From Emticicia aquatica (GTDB lineage Bacteria > Bacteroidota > Bacteroidia > Cytophagales > Spirosomataceae): 64,000 nt of DNA. The translations under genes were made by a program, and so were the position numbers. Where the stretch lies: NCBI RefSeq assembly GCF_923079645.1, contig NZ_CAKLPY010000002.1, forward strand, positions 620,001 to 684,000, read 5' to 3'. The notes below the pieces were generated by a model, which ran no database searches, was not told the DNA's origin, and saw only the letters and a list, made by a program, of their open reading frames with translations. Positions within the stretch are counted from its first letter, which is position 1, and the number at the start of each line of letters is the position of its first letter. Positions 7,884-17,504 of the stretch are shown in pieces.

Positions 7884-9284
7884 TTATTTTCTTTTGGATG
7901 ACTTATTATTTTTTGCAAATCCATAATTTTTTGGTCGTGGCGAAGAAAAACTCTTGGCCGTAACATTGGCGGGTAATCCACTACTTTTCTTAGCTGAACT
8001 TGACTTTTTCTTCACTGGTGGTCTAGGATTTTTCTTTTCGTGAAAAGCACCTTTGAAAGTAGGGTCTTCTTTTTTTCGTTGATTATCAATTTCGATTAGC
8101 ATTGCTTGATTTTCATCGAAAGGTGTGGTAGCAATTTCTACTTCGATTGGAATGTGTTCACGAGGAATTTCCATTCTGATAATTTTCTCAATTTTCTTAA
8201 TGTGATATTCTTCGGCTGGTGTCAAAAATGTAATAGCTTCACCCACATTATTGGCTCGCCCAGTTCGCCCAATTCGATGAACGTAATCTTCATAAATCAA
8301 CGGTACATCAAAGTTTATCACGTGCGTAACATGCTCAATATCAATACCTCGTGCAGCAACATCAGTGGCAACCAGCACTTTTACCACATCTTCCCGAAAG
8401 GCATCCATTGAATTAATTCGAGTATTTTGACCTTTGTTGGCGTGAATAACTCGAATCTGATTTTTTGGAATTATACGACCATTCAATGAATTATAAACCG
8501 CATCTGCAATATCTTTTGAACGAGTAAAAATAATAGTTTTTTGTACTTCAGCCGTCGAAAATAGGTATTCCAAAACATTAATTTTGGTTTGCATATTCGG
8601 CACTGGAAACATTCGTTGTTTGATTGTTTCGGCAGTTGTAGCTTGTGGAGAAACTTCAACTCTTGTCGGAAACTCCAAAAACTCGTAAGAAAGACGCTCT
8701 ACTTTTTCGGGAAATGTTGCCGAAAATAAAAGATTTTGTCTTTTTCGAGGTATTACTTCTAAAATACTACGGATTTGCGGCATAAACCCCATATCCATCA
8801 TTTTATCGGCTTCATCAAGAATCATTACTTTTAGGTCTTTCACACCAATTTCTCCACGCAAATATAAATCCATAAATCTGCCTGGCGTCGAAACAATAAT
8901 ATCAACTCCTGCTTGAATGGTTTCAATTTGGGTTTTCGGCCCAAGTCCACCATACAACGCAACATGACGAATGTCCGTATATTTCGCCAATTCTCCCACA
9001 GCTTTATCAATTTGAATCACCAATTCACGGGTTGGAGCAAAAATCAAGCAACGAGGCAATTTTCCTTGTGCATATTTAATTTTCATTAAAACAGGTAATA
9101 AATATGCTGCGGTTTTTCCAGTTCCTGTTTGGGCAATTCCTAAAACATCATGCCCTAATAAAGTCAGTGGTATTGTTTTATTTTGAATCGGTGTGGGTTC
9201 GGTGTAACCTGCATCGGCAATAGCGTTGAGCAACTGTCGATTGAGTTCAAATTTTTCAAATGTATTTTCAGTATCAATAATCAT
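7884..9284 (-). CDS. DEAD-box RNA helicase, RhlE-like
   Basis: This 466-aa ATP-dependent RNA helicase shows the Q motif (TPIQNKTIP), motif I AQTGTGKT (51-58), Ia PTRELVIQ, motif II DEAD (157-160), motif III SAT, and motif VI HRIGRTGRA. The last 50 or so residues are a Lys/Ser/Pro-rich basic tail that would add RNA affinity, as in RhlE and related cold-adaptation helicases. Expected roles are ribosome assembly and mRNA turnover. The start is the ATG at 9284, 3 bp downstream of the stop of the large membrane-protein gene, so the two are likely cotranscribed. A hairpin terminator follows the gene. Confidence 0.92.
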   Translation of the reverse strand: MIIDTENTFEKFELNRQLLNAIADAGYTEPTPIQNKTIPLTLLGHDVLGIAQTGTGKTAAYLLPVLMKIKYAQGKLPRCLIFAPTRELVIQIDKAVGELAKYTDIRHVALYGGLGPKTQIETIQAGVDIIVSTPGRFMDLYLRGEIGVKDLKVMILDEADKMMDMGFMPQIRSILEVIPRKRQNLLFSATFPEKVERLSYEFLEFPTRVEVSPQATTAETIKQRMFPVPNMQTKINVLEYLFSTAEVQKTIIFTRSKDIADAVYNSLNGRIIPKNQIRVIHANKGQNTRINSMDAFREDVVKVLVATDVAARGIDIEHVTHVINFDVPLIYEDYVHRIGRTGRANNVGEAITFLTPAEEYHIKKIEKIIRMEIPREHIPIEVEIATTPFDENQAMLIEIDNQRKKEDPTFKGAFHEKKNPRPPVKKKSSSAKKSSGLPANVTAKSFSSPRPKNYGFAKNNKSSKRK

Positions 9285-9287
9285 ATT

Positions 9288-11255
9288 TTACTCCTTAATT
9301 TTTATTTCATTAAATTGGCCTTCAAAATTTTCTTCAAAACCCCAATTATACTTTGCCCAAAATCGAATTTTAATAACTCTTTGATTATCAACACCTTTAT
9401 TCTGAAAAAAGTTACTTACGTCAGCATGGTTCGATACTTTTTGGTTAATAAACACTCCTCCTCGCAATATTTTATCAATTACTCGAAAACTCTCTTGTTT
9501 ACCATTTTGATACGTGACTGAGCAGTACAAATATGGTGGTTGAAAATATAATCGTGCCAATTTCCCTTTCAAACTATAAGCAATTTTTGCTGAAAATCGA
9601 ATTGGATTATCCGAATTTGGAATTTCTATATCTTGATTTAATTTGAATTTTACGTTTTTTATATTACTGATAATCAGACCTTTAACAGTATTATTTCTCT
9701 GAAAAACAGAAAAAGTATCTTTCTCAATAACTGTTGAATCAACCAATGTATAATTCCTCAAGAGGGCTTCTGACAAATGCGTTTCTACCCAAAAAGGATT
9801 TTGTTCGCGGAAGGCTTCTAAGCGAAAAAGAACAAATTTTGGAGCAGTTTTGGACAAATATTTATCGCCATTTTTTTTCATCAACCAATCGCTATTTGCT
9901 TGATATGACTGTATTACAGGACGTGGATTATAATTTAATTGATTAAAATAAATATGTGAGATTTGATGCGGTACAATATCAACCGAAGCTTTTCCTATTC
10001 TTTTGAGCAAATTGGCTGATAAATTTACAGGATTAGGCTTAAAATTATCTTCATAATTATAAGTTGCTAGCCTCCTAAAATAATTGTACGGATTTTTTTC
10101 CTCCAAAACGTCCTTTACATGGCTAATTGTGAACGGTTCGCTTTCTAGTCTTTGTGAAATATTGGTTGGTGGAAATGTCAATAAATAACCTTTGAAAGTA
10201 TTTTGTCCAATATAAAAACGTATCAACTGAGTAGCTGCAAGGTGTAAAAGTAGAATTGTAATAAACATTTGTCCCGCCCAAAGTTTGTAGGTATCTTCTG
10301 TAAATAAGTAAATTAATGCCGCTAAAGGTGGCATAAACAGAAAAAAACCAAAAATATTGAATGGTGCAACTGCCGTATGGGCTTGTTTAAAACACAAAAA
10401 CCAAGCAAGTGCAACCAATAAGTATAGATAAACTCCTTGAAAATTGTTTTTGATGATTGATGAGATTGTTTTGAAAATAAATAACACAACTACCAATAAA
10501 ATCAAAACTTCAAAAATCAATAATGTTAACAACTCGTTTGTGCTTAAAATCATTGCGGCCATCGCATCTTGGTACGCATCAATAATTTTCATACTTGCTT
10601 CCAAATATGCAATTATATCAACATTTAATAACGATGATAATGAATACGTTAGTAAAAATTGCAAGATAAAGCAGATGACGACGGTTCGTAAAGTAAAAAA
10701 CTTCGCTAACCAAAAGTAAATCAATGAGGCGTAAAAAAGGATATAAACAACAATACTAAGGTTGACTTTTATGTAAAAAATTAGCACTGAAAAAATAATG
10801 GCTAATAATAATGCTGCAGAATTTTTGGTTTGTTTGGCGTATAACAACCAAAACAAAAAAAAGTAAAAAAAGGTAAATGACGTATCAGAAATAAAGCCCC
10901 ATGGCATAAAAATCAATAAGGCTGAAATTGCCACAATCCACCAATTTCTTTCGGCCTTCTGAAAACATAAAGAAATGATTATCAAATAGTTAAGTAGCGT
11001 TAGCATTTCGGCTGCCACCAAAACCCAAATAGAAACAGATTTTGGCAAAAGCCCCGTATTAAGGTAGCCTAATGACCCATAATTGAAAATAAAATCTTGA
11101 CCAAATATAAATCCTTTATCAATCGCCATCACTAATCCTTCATGCCATGATGCATCAATATTGAAGCCAGCATAACCAGCAGGTAGCGAAAGTGAAAAAT
11201 AAATTAAGCTAAAGAAAAGTAGAAATATTTTTTGTCTATTGAAGAAGGTTTTCAT
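9288..11255 (-). CDS. Large polytopic membrane protein of unknown function, GT-C-like layout
   Basis: The 655-aa protein has roughly ten membrane segments (about 8-370) followed by a soluble extracytoplasmic region of about 280 residues. An acidic first loop reads IDASWHEG, then FGQDFIFNYGSLGYL (51-65). That layout, with an early Asp in the first loop and a large C-terminal soluble domain, resembles GT-C glycosyltransferases and mannosyltransferase-like proteins. I recognise no exact family, so glycosyl transfer is only a suggestion. The gene lies directly upstream of the DEAD-box helicase with a 3-bp gap. The protein is rich in Phe, Leu, Ile and Asn. Confidence 0.7.
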   Translation of the reverse strand: MKTFFNRQKIFLLFFSLIYFSLSLPAGYAGFNIDASWHEGLVMAIDKGFIFGQDFIFNYGSLGYLNTGLLPKSVSIWVLVAAEMLTLLNYLIIISLCFQKAERNWWIVAISALLIFMPWGFISDTSFTFFYFFLFWLLYAKQTKNSAALLLAIIFSVLIFYIKVNLSIVVYILFYASLIYFWLAKFFTLRTVVICFILQFLLTYSLSSLLNVDIIAYLEASMKIIDAYQDAMAAMILSTNELLTLLIFEVLILLVVVLFIFKTISSIIKNNFQGVYLYLLVALAWFLCFKQAHTAVAPFNIFGFFLFMPPLAALIYLFTEDTYKLWAGQMFITILLLHLAATQLIRFYIGQNTFKGYLLTFPPTNISQRLESEPFTISHVKDVLEEKNPYNYFRRLATYNYEDNFKPNPVNLSANLLKRIGKASVDIVPHQISHIYFNQLNYNPRPVIQSYQANSDWLMKKNGDKYLSKTAPKFVLFRLEAFREQNPFWVETHLSEALLRNYTLVDSTVIEKDTFSVFQRNNTVKGLIISNIKNVKFKLNQDIEIPNSDNPIRFSAKIAYSLKGKLARLYFQPPYLYCSVTYQNGKQESFRVIDKILRGGVFINQKVSNHADVSNFFQNKGVDNQRVIKIRFWAKYNWGFEENFEGQFNEIKIKE

Positions 11256-11392
11256 TTTTAAATATAAAAACTTTATGGCTGATATATGTACAAAAATAGC
11301 TGAATTAGTGGCTAAAATTCGTTTTTATTGATAATTATTTCATTGCACAGCTATATTTCTTACCTTAGTATTCATCAAAACCGACGAAACCA

Positions 11393-12997
11393 ATGATACA
11401 TTTTCACAAAATCTTCAAAAATAAATTATTATTTCTCTTACTGATCAGTAATTGTACCTCCTTTTCAATATTTGCTCAAAAGTACGACCTAGTCATTAAA
11501 AATGGACACGTAATTGATGGCTCAGGAAACCCTTGGTTTGCTGCCGATATTGCAATAAAGAATGGAAAAATTGCAGGAATTGGATTTTATCAAATAAACG
11601 ATGCTCTTCAAATCATTGATGCCCAAAAACAGATTATTTCTCCAGGCTTCATTGATGTGCATACCCATGTTGAAGATGCTATTCAGAAACTTCCAACGGC
11701 AGATAATTTTATCTACGATGGCGTTACAAGCATTATTACAGGAAATTGCGGCAGTTCGGAAGTCAATTTAGCTAATTTTTTTAATGAACTCAAGCAAATT
11801 CAATTGAGTATTAATGTTGGTTCGCTAATAGGTCATAATTCAGTAAGAAGATATGTTATGCGAAATGTTTTCCGTGACCCAACTCCCAAAGAACAAACGC
11901 AAATGGAAAACCTCGTTGAAAAAGCCATGAAGGACGGAGCAGTTGGTTTGGCTACTGGCTTAATTTATATTCCTGGAACCTATTCAAAAACACCCGAAGT
12001 AGTTGGTTTGGCTAAAGTTGCTTCTATGTACGGTGGCATTTACGCTTCACATATTCGTGATGAAGCTTCTAAGGTAAAAGAAGCGATTAACGAAGCTATC
12101 AATATCGGTCGTGAAGCAAATATTCCAGTTGAAATATCTCATTTTAAAATTTCAAGTAAACCTCTTTGGGGACAAAGTAATTTTACACTCAATTTAGTAG
12201 AAAAAGCTCGTTTAGAAGGAATTGATGTAAATATTGATCAATATCCTTATACCGCAAGTAGTACAAACATGGGCACAATGCTGCCTTCATGGGCTTTGGC
12301 TGATGGAGATTCGATGGTTCATGTACGCTTGACTAACCCTGAAACTCGGAAGCAAATTCGAGAACAAATGCTTATAGGATTGAAAGCAGATAATCGTAAA
12401 AATTTTGATTATGCGTTTGTTGCTCGATACAAAGAAGATTCTACCCTAAATGGTAAAAATATCAGCGAAATAAATAAATTTTTGGGAAGAAAAACTAATA
12501 AGGAAACCGAAGCAGAACTGATTATGGACATGGTTGATAAAGGTGGAGCTCAAATGATTTTTCATAAAATGAACGAAGATGATGTAGTTAAAATCTTGCA
12601 ATATCCATTTACGATGATTGCTTCTGATGCTGGCGTGATTCAATTTAATAAAAATGTTCCCCATCCACGTGGTTATGGTTCCAATGCACGTGTTTTGGGC
12701 GTTTATGTTCGACAAAAAAATGTTTTACGCCTTGAAGATGCTGTTCGTCGGATGACTTCTTTGCCTGCTCAACGATTCAAAATTGATAATCGTGGACTTA
12801 TTAGGGTTGGTTATGCCGCCGATATAGTGATTTTTGATGAGAATAAAGTCATTGATAAAGCCACTTTTGAACAACCACACGCATATTCAGAAGGTATTAA
12901 TTATGTGCTAGTAAATGGAATTCCTGTCCTTGAAAATGGCAAACACACTGGCAGAAAATCAGGTGAGATTATTTATGGAAAAGGCAAGATTGAATAA
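11393..12997 (+). CDS. D-aminoacylase / N-acyl-D-amino-acid deacylase-like amidohydrolase, exported
   Basis: This 534-aa protein starts with a signal peptide (about 1-28, ending SIFAQ). It then has the amidohydrolase pattern of D-aminoacylases: YDLVIKNGHVIDGSGNPWF, the metal-binding GFIDVHTHVED, ITGNCGSSE, ASHIRDEA, VEISHFK, and a late ASDAGV with the catalytic Asp. These enzymes hydrolyse N-acyl-D-amino acids or related dipeptides and may serve cell-wall peptide salvage. The signal peptide places it in the periplasm or outside. Monocistronic context: upstream is a divergent operon and downstream a bidirectional terminator. A TACCTTAG (11361-11368) may be a near-consensus -7 element. Confidence 0.85.
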   Translation: MIHFHKIFKNKLLFLLLISNCTSFSIFAQKYDLVIKNGHVIDGSGNPWFAADIAIKNGKIAGIGFYQINDALQIIDAQKQIISPGFIDVHTHVEDAIQKLPTADNFIYDGVTSIITGNCGSSEVNLANFFNELKQIQLSINVGSLIGHNSVRRYVMRNVFRDPTPKEQTQMENLVEKAMKDGAVGLATGLIYIPGTYSKTPEVVGLAKVASMYGGIYASHIRDEASKVKEAINEAINIGREANIPVEISHFKISSKPLWGQSNFTLNLVEKARLEGIDVNIDQYPYTASSTNMGTMLPSWALADGDSMVHVRLTNPETRKQIREQMLIGLKADNRKNFDYAFVARYKEDSTLNGKNISEINKFLGRKTNKETEAELIMDMVDKGGAQMIFHKMNEDDVVKILQYPFTMIASDAGVIQFNKNVPHPRGYGSNARVLGVYVRQKNVLRLEDAVRRMTSLPAQRFKIDNRGLIRVGYAADIVIFDENKVIDKATFEQPHAYSEGINYVLVNGIPVLENGKHTGRKSGEIIYGKGKIE

Positions 12998-13044
12998 ACT
13001 AAAACACTTACTATCAACAACTTACAAATAAAAAAAATATTTAC

Positions 13045-13085
13045 AACAAGCGAAAGAAAGATAAAACATCTCTCTTTCGCTTGTT
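13045..13085. terminator. Bidirectional terminator between the amidohydrolase and yqgE genes
   Basis: AACAAGCGAAAGA (13045-13057) and TCTTTCGCTTGTT (13073-13085) form a perfect 13-bp stem with a 15-nt loop. The last base overlaps the yqgE stop codon. It lies between two convergent genes. Confidence 0.65.
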
Positions 13086-13630
13086 TAGTTTAATCTTGGG
13101 TCAATTGGATAATTTGACAAAACTTTATATTGCCCACCCATGCGTTTTAAAACTTCTCGCCAAAATTGTTTAGAAGGGGTATCAAAAATTAGATTTGCAT
13201 CGGCATCCGAAACTATCCAAGAATCTTTCTTCAATTCACCTTCCAATTGTTTACTTGCCCAACCAGAATAACCAATAAATAAGCGAATATCATTCTCTGA
13301 TATTTTTCCGATATTGATTAAATTTTTAATTTGTTCAAAATCTCCTGACCAGTATATACCATTCCCAATTTCAATCGTATTATCAATTTGATTTCCTAGT
13401 CTATGAATAAAATGCAGTGTATTTTGTTCAACTGGCCCACCCAAAAACAATGACAAATCGCCATAAATATTGTCCATTACGTCATCCAATCGAAGATTTG
13501 TGAGTTGATTAAGCACCAAACCAAAAGAGCCTTCTTCATTATCCTCACATAGCAAAACCACGCTTCTCTCGAAGTTTTTATCTCCTAAAAATGGTTCTGC
13601 AATCAATATTTTACCTTTTAGTGATGGCAT
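13085..13630 (-). CDS. YqgE/AlgH family protein (UPF0301)
   Basis: This 181-aa protein matches the YqgE/AlgH family, whose usual length is about 180-190 aa. Diagnostic segments are the N-terminal KGKILIAEPFLGDKNFERSV, then GSFGLVLNQ, LFLGGPVEQ, and LFIGYSGWASKQLEGEL. It is a cytoplasmic protein; AlgH was once linked to alginate transcription in Pseudomonas, but the family's biochemical role is still uncertain. The start is the ATG giving MPSLKGK, consistent with family N-termini. It stands alone between a convergent amidohydrolase gene and the tandem T9SS-cargo gene, with terminators on both sides. Confidence 0.9.
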   Translation of the reverse strand: MPSLKGKILIAEPFLGDKNFERSVVLLCEDNEEGSFGLVLNQLTNLRLDDVMDNIYGDLSLFLGGPVEQNTLHFIHRLGNQIDNTIEIGNGIYWSGDFEQIKNLINIGKISENDIRLFIGYSGWASKQLEGELKKDSWIVSDADANLIFDTPSKQFWREVLKRMGGQYKVLSNYPIDPRLN

Positions 13631-13700
13631 AAAGTTTAATAATCGTATTTTTTAAGAGCAGTTTAACTTTTAATATAAATTTAGGACAATATACATAAAA

Positions 13701-13747
13701 TAAAAAAAAAACAAAGGTTGCTCGCAAAAAACGAACAACCTTTGTTT
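13701..13747 (-). terminator. Strong terminator of the T9SS-cargo gene
   Basis: ACAAAGGTTGCTCG (13711-13724) pairs with CGAACAACCTTTGT (13732-13745) with a single mismatch. On the minus strand the stem is followed by a U-run of about ten (complement of 13701-13710). It closes the gene to its right and separates it from yqgE. Confidence 0.85.
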
Positions 13748-13772
13748 TAATTATTGGTTGACTGTAAAAGTC

Positions 13773-14831
13773 TTATTTCTTCAAAATCATTTTTTGTACC
13801 AATGATTTGTTGTCTTGTCTCAATACACGAACAGTAAGTTCGGTAGCAGGTAAATTTCCTGGTAATTGATATAAATTACGTAAGTCTTTTACCAAACCTT
13901 CTTTGTGTAGAATTGTTGAACCATCTTGGTTAGTAATATCAACTGTGATTGATTCATTTTCATTCATCCCTGCTAATTTCAAGAAAAATTCGCCTTCAGT
14001 TGGATTAGGATAAACGCCTATTTCAGCTTTAATATTACGGCTTCTTGCAGAAGTAAATAATGTTCCATTTTTCAAATCAGTTGTTGCAGAAAGCTTTGCA
14101 TCTTCTAGTACATCCCAAATGCCTCTTTTCAAGTAAACTAATTCTTCAAGACCCGACTCAGAATTGACTGAAAGCTGAGCAGTTCCTTTCAAAGATTCTG
14201 ATTTCAATGACCAGAATTCATTTTCGTTGATTGCTTCAACACTTTCTGACACTTGTCCAGAAATATTTAATGGACTTTTATACAAATATGAGGCTGTCAA
14301 AACTTGATTTTCATTATTTCTTCCTACGCTAAATGCACGGAAATTTGTGCCATCGCCTAGTGGAAATTCAAATGCTTCGTTGCCTTCTTTTTTTACAACA
14401 CCTTTTATATGTGAAAAATCGGAAGCACCGCTATGTTTTGCATCAGCAGAAAATACTAATGGATTAAGTGTTGATGTTTCAATTACGCCACGACGAAAAG
14501 AAACCAATTCATTGATTCTTACAGGTGTTTCTAGTCTAATATCGTTATCTAAAACCAATTGGCTGAATGAAAGTTCGTTTCTACTTTTTACAACTTGTGT
14601 ACCATTACCATCAAAAACAGCCACACCAGTTGAATTTATTGTACTAAGATTATCAAAGTTTTTTTGGAAATGTACCTTGCCATTATTGGTAATTTTTCCT
14701 TCATTTACTACGTCGGTGTTGAAGCTTACAACCGCTCCTTCGCTTACATAAAAGTCTGTACTATTAACAAACTGAGCATTAACATGACCCGCCAATAAGC
14801 AGACGCCAAGTGAGTAGATGATTTTTTTCAT
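13773..14831 (-). CDS. Secreted protein with T9SS type A sorting domain
   Basis: The frame opens at 14876, but the ATG at 14831 gives a proper signal peptide (MKKIIYSLGVCLLAGHVNAQ) and a 352-aa product. The middle region has many short beta strands with Asn/Asp turns, beginning VNSTDFYVSEGAVVSFN, like parallel beta-helix or filament-type surface proteins. The C-terminal 80 residues form a type-A sorting domain: YPNPTEGEFFLKL, then a beta-sandwich ending LVQKMILKK, recognised by the type IX secretion system for export and cell-surface attachment. No enzyme motif is visible; an adhesin or surface-layer role is inference. Confidence 0.8.
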   Translation of the reverse strand: MKKIIYSLGVCLLAGHVNAQFVNSTDFYVSEGAVVSFNTDVVNEGKITNNGKVHFQKNFDNLSTINSTGVAVFDGNGTQVVKSRNELSFSQLVLDNDIRLETPVRINELVSFRRGVIETSTLNPLVFSADAKHSGASDFSHIKGVVKKEGNEAFEFPLGDGTNFRAFSVGRNNENQVLTASYLYKSPLNISGQVSESVEAINENEFWSLKSESLKGTAQLSVNSESGLEELVYLKRGIWDVLEDAKLSATTDLKNGTLFTSARSRNIKAEIGVYPNPTEGEFFLKLAGMNENESITVDITNQDGSTILHKEGLVKDLRNLYQLPGNLPATELTVRVLRQDNKSLVQKMILKK

Positions 14832-15123
14832 ATAATAAATACGTTTTTCTTGATTTCCGATTATAAAGGTAAACACTAGTTTTTAGAAGAAAAAACTTTA
14901 TTTCTAAATTTTATTTAATGGTCAACCGTTTATTATCAGAGACTTGTTGGATTTTTTATAAGTTTTTTACGATGCCTTCCATAAGAAAAATAAAGCAATT
15001 ATCATTCCACAAGCTGACTTAAAAAAATAAACTTTTTGTATAACCTGATTTACTACAAAACGAGCGTAATATCTCCAAAAATCATTAATTTCTAACTATT
15101 TTCGACCCACAAATCACTCATTA

Positions 15124-16284
15124 TTAATAAAGTTTTACTCGATTTACCAAAAAAGACCAAACAAGTGCCAAAATTGCTACTAATGAGATAGCAAATGGTA
15201 AACTGACACTTTTAGATACAAATCCAATAAAAACAGGCCCAGCCAAAAAACCTGCCATACTAAAAGTATTCATAGTTGCTAAACCTGCTCCTTTTGCCAT
15301 TCCTGGTACACGAGCAGCACTTCCATACAAAATTGGAGCTCCGCAAGAAACCCCTGCTCCTACCATTGTAAAGCCTAATATTGCTGTAATTGTATAAGGG
15401 AAAATGACCGCCAATGCAATTCCTAATGCAGCTATAATTCCACCTGTTCGTAAAACTGCATTACCACCAAATCGTGGAATGAGGGCATCTCCGACGAATC
15501 GCCCGAGCGACATAAACATAGAATAACCAGCTAAACCCCAACCAATAAAGTAATCATCGGTTTGAACAATATCTCGCATATAAACTGCCGTCCAATCGGC
15601 CATTGTGCCTTCCGTTACGTTTGTACAAAGACTAATCAAAATCATCAAAAGTAAAGCTCCTTTCGGAAGAATAAATTTTGCCCCACCTTCGGTTTCTGTT
15701 ATCTTTTCTTCATGAATACCCAAAATAATTGGTCGAAGTATTAAAACTAATAATGTAATAATAATGGCAATTACAATCATTTGAGACGAAGGTTCGATTT
15801 TCATTCCTCGTAAAATACTGGCGGCAATCGAACCAAACATCAAGCCTGCACTAAACATTCCATGGCACGTGGACATTATGTTTATCTCAAATTGATGCTC
15901 AAGGCTAGTCACGCAAGTATTCATTGCCACATTTGTGACAGATAAACTCACTCCAACCAATATCAAACCGAAAGATACCAAAGGCAAAAAACCAGTACTT
16001 ACAGGAATTGTGTATGTGAGGGCAAGTAATATTAAGCCCAAAATCGTGGTATTGAGCATACCAAAACGATTAATAAAATAAGTAGAAAAAGGGTTCATTG
16101 CGGTTGCACCAAAAGGCATACTCAAAAGTAATAAACCCAGTTGTGCGTCATTCAAATCAAATTTTTGCTTGATGTATGGAATCAAAGTTGCCCAGTTTCC
16201 GAACAAAAATCCAACCGAAATAAAAACCATTCCGATAGCTAAGCTTTGTCGATGGGTAAAAAAAGTACGTAAGTGTTTCAGCAT
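15124..16284 (-). CDS. MFS transporter, YbjJ/fucose-permease-like
   Basis: This 386-aa membrane protein has about 12 transmembrane segments and a major-facilitator layout. Features such as GNWATLIPYIKQKFDLNDAQLG near the N-terminus (shown in part: a helix-1 NW pair then a substrate-sensing loop) and a weak GxxxDRxG-type loop resemble the YbjJ/FucP-related branch. It is the last gene of a three-gene minus operon: HAD phosphatase, VOC protein, MFS, joined by 1-base overlaps. The company of a sugar-phosphatase-type HAD enzyme suggests sugar transport, but the substrate is not readable. Confidence 0.8.
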   Translation of the reverse strand: MLKHLRTFFTHRQSLAIGMVFISVGFLFGNWATLIPYIKQKFDLNDAQLGLLLLSMPFGATAMNPFSTYFINRFGMLNTTILGLILLALTYTIPVSTGFLPLVSFGLILVGVSLSVTNVAMNTCVTSLEHQFEINIMSTCHGMFSAGLMFGSIAASILRGMKIEPSSQMIVIAIIITLLVLILRPIILGIHEEKITETEGGAKFILPKGALLLMILISLCTNVTEGTMADWTAVYMRDIVQTDDYFIGWGLAGYSMFMSLGRFVGDALIPRFGGNAVLRTGGIIAALGIALAVIFPYTITAILGFTMVGAGVSCGAPILYGSAARVPGMAKGAGLATMNTFSMAGFLAGPVFIGFVSKSVSLPFAISLVAILALVWSFLVNRVKLY

Positions 16285-16673
16285 TATATTGTTATTTCTA
16301 TTCTGTTTTTTTCGGGGTCAAAAATGACGCTTTCATAATAGCCATCACCTGTCCACCTTGGTTTGCCAATTATTTCAAATCCATCATTGGCAATTTTTTC
16401 TGTTAATAAATCAACTTTTTCTTGCGTTCCGACTGAAATGGCCAAATGAACAATGCCTATAAACTGCTCATAAACATCATTTTTAGAGTCTGGAATTTGA
16501 GGCATTTGCATTAATTCTAGTCTTGCTCCCGAATCAAAAGAAATGAAATAGGATTCAAAACCTTTGGTTTCATTACGATATTTTTCGTTTGCTTTTCCAT
16601 TGAAGTAATTTTCATAGAAAGCCTTCATTTTTTCTAGGTCTTTTACCCAAATGGCAATATGTTCGATTTTCAT
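16284..16673 (-). CDS. VOC-superfamily (glyoxalase-like) protein
   Basis: This 129-aa single-domain protein has the vicinal-oxygen-chelate fold pattern. It opens MKIEHIAIWVKDLEKMKAFY, has GARLELMQ in the middle, HLAISVG, and ends with FDPEKNRIEITI, with a metal-ligand Glu near the end and His5 near the start. The family includes glyoxalase I and ring-cleaving dioxygenases; lactoylglutathione-lyase-like function is possible but unproven. The ATG at 16673 is chosen over an upstream TTG codon: it overlaps the preceding TGA stop as TGATG, giving translational coupling. The stop overlaps the MFS start as TAATG. Confidence 0.85.
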   Translation of the reverse strand: MKIEHIAIWVKDLEKMKAFYENYFNGKANEKYRNETKGFESYFISFDSGARLELMQMPQIPDSKNDVYEQFIGIVHLAISVGTQEKVDLLTEKIANDGFEIIGKPRWTGDGYYESVIFDPEKNRIEITI

Positions 16674-17332
16674 CAATTAAATAAATCTTTGATTTTCTGA
16701 AAACTGAGTTCATTATAATTAGGCACATAAGCGTCACAAACTGGCAATTCTTCTTTTTTATAAGTAGATAAAACACCAACGACCTTTGCTCCTGCTGCTT
16801 TTCCTGCGGTTACGCCCGAAAACGAATCTTCAAAAACAACACATCTTTCTGGTGAAATATCTAAGTTTGATGCTGATTTTAAATAAACTTCTGGGTTTGG
16901 CTTGTGCGAGCTTACATCTTCACTGGCTAACAAAGACTGCATTTTATCACGAAGAGGCAAAATGCTCAAAATCAATTCCATATTCAGGTAAGGAGCTGAA
17001 GTGGCAATACCCATTTTTACGCCATTGGCTTTCAAATCTTCTATAAATTCAATTAAACCAGCAATTGGTGTTACGTGAGCAGCGTATATTTCTCTGAATA
17101 AAGCTTCTTTTTCAAACTCCATTTGAGCAAATTCTTCCCCGATAATTTCTCTTTTGAAAAAATATTTCAGAATATAACTATTGCTTTTCCCATACATGTG
17201 AGCAATAAATTCTTCTTCGCTTGAAGTGATTCCAAATTTTTCTAAAAATGCTTTCCAAGCGAGTGAGTGATAGGGATTGGTGTCGCAAATGACACCATCC
17301 ATATCAAAAATAACAGCGAATGATGTTTCCAA
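16673..17332 (-). CDS. HAD-family hydrolase, beta-phosphoglucomutase/phosphatase-like
   Basis: This 219-aa protein is a subfamily I HAD enzyme with a small alpha-helical cap. Motif I is IFDMDGVICD (nucleophile Asp10, acid/base Asp12), motif II is ATSAPY, and motif III/IV is KPNPEVYL followed by VFEDSFSGVTAGKAAG. The MYGKSNS cap segment matches the beta-phosphoglucomutase and sugar-phosphate phosphatase branch. It would act on a phosphorylated sugar in the cytoplasm. It leads the operon with the VOC protein and MFS transporter through a TGATG overlap. A mutase role versus simple phosphatase cannot be settled here. Confidence 0.88.
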   Translation of the reverse strand: METSFAVIFDMDGVICDTNPYHSLAWKAFLEKFGITSSEEEFIAHMYGKSNSYILKYFFKREIIGEEFAQMEFEKEALFREIYAAHVTPIAGLIEFIEDLKANGVKMGIATSAPYLNMELILSILPLRDKMQSLLASEDVSSHKPNPEVYLKSASNLDISPERCVVFEDSFSGVTAGKAAGAKVVGVLSTYKKEELPVCDAYVPNYNELSFQKIKDLFN

Positions 17333-17409
17333 TGGTTTAAGTTTTTTTGCAAAAGTACAGTTTTTCGAGGCGAGATTCTATCATTTAATTTACTAAAATT
17401 GATACTCGA

Positions 17410-17442
17410 TTGATAGATTATGTTTTAAAAAACTTATTTTTG
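17410..17442 (+). promoter_or_regulatory. Promoter of the SGNH esterase-like gene
   Basis: TTG (17410-17412), a 22-nt spacer and TATTTTTG (17435-17442) fit the Bacteroidota -33/-7 consensus. The predicted start is near 17449, giving a leader of about 56 nt before the ATG at 17505. Confidence 0.55.
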
Positions 17443-17504
17443 TTGCTACTAGCTTCTTAAAAGAAGTTGCCACGAAAAATAATTCCAAAAATCTATAAAT
17501 AGAC

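Noticed and set aside
14347..14751. 134-aa open frame antisense to the T9SS-cargo gene
   Set aside because: The sense gene has a signal peptide and sorting domain; the antisense frame is Ser/Thr-rich noise.
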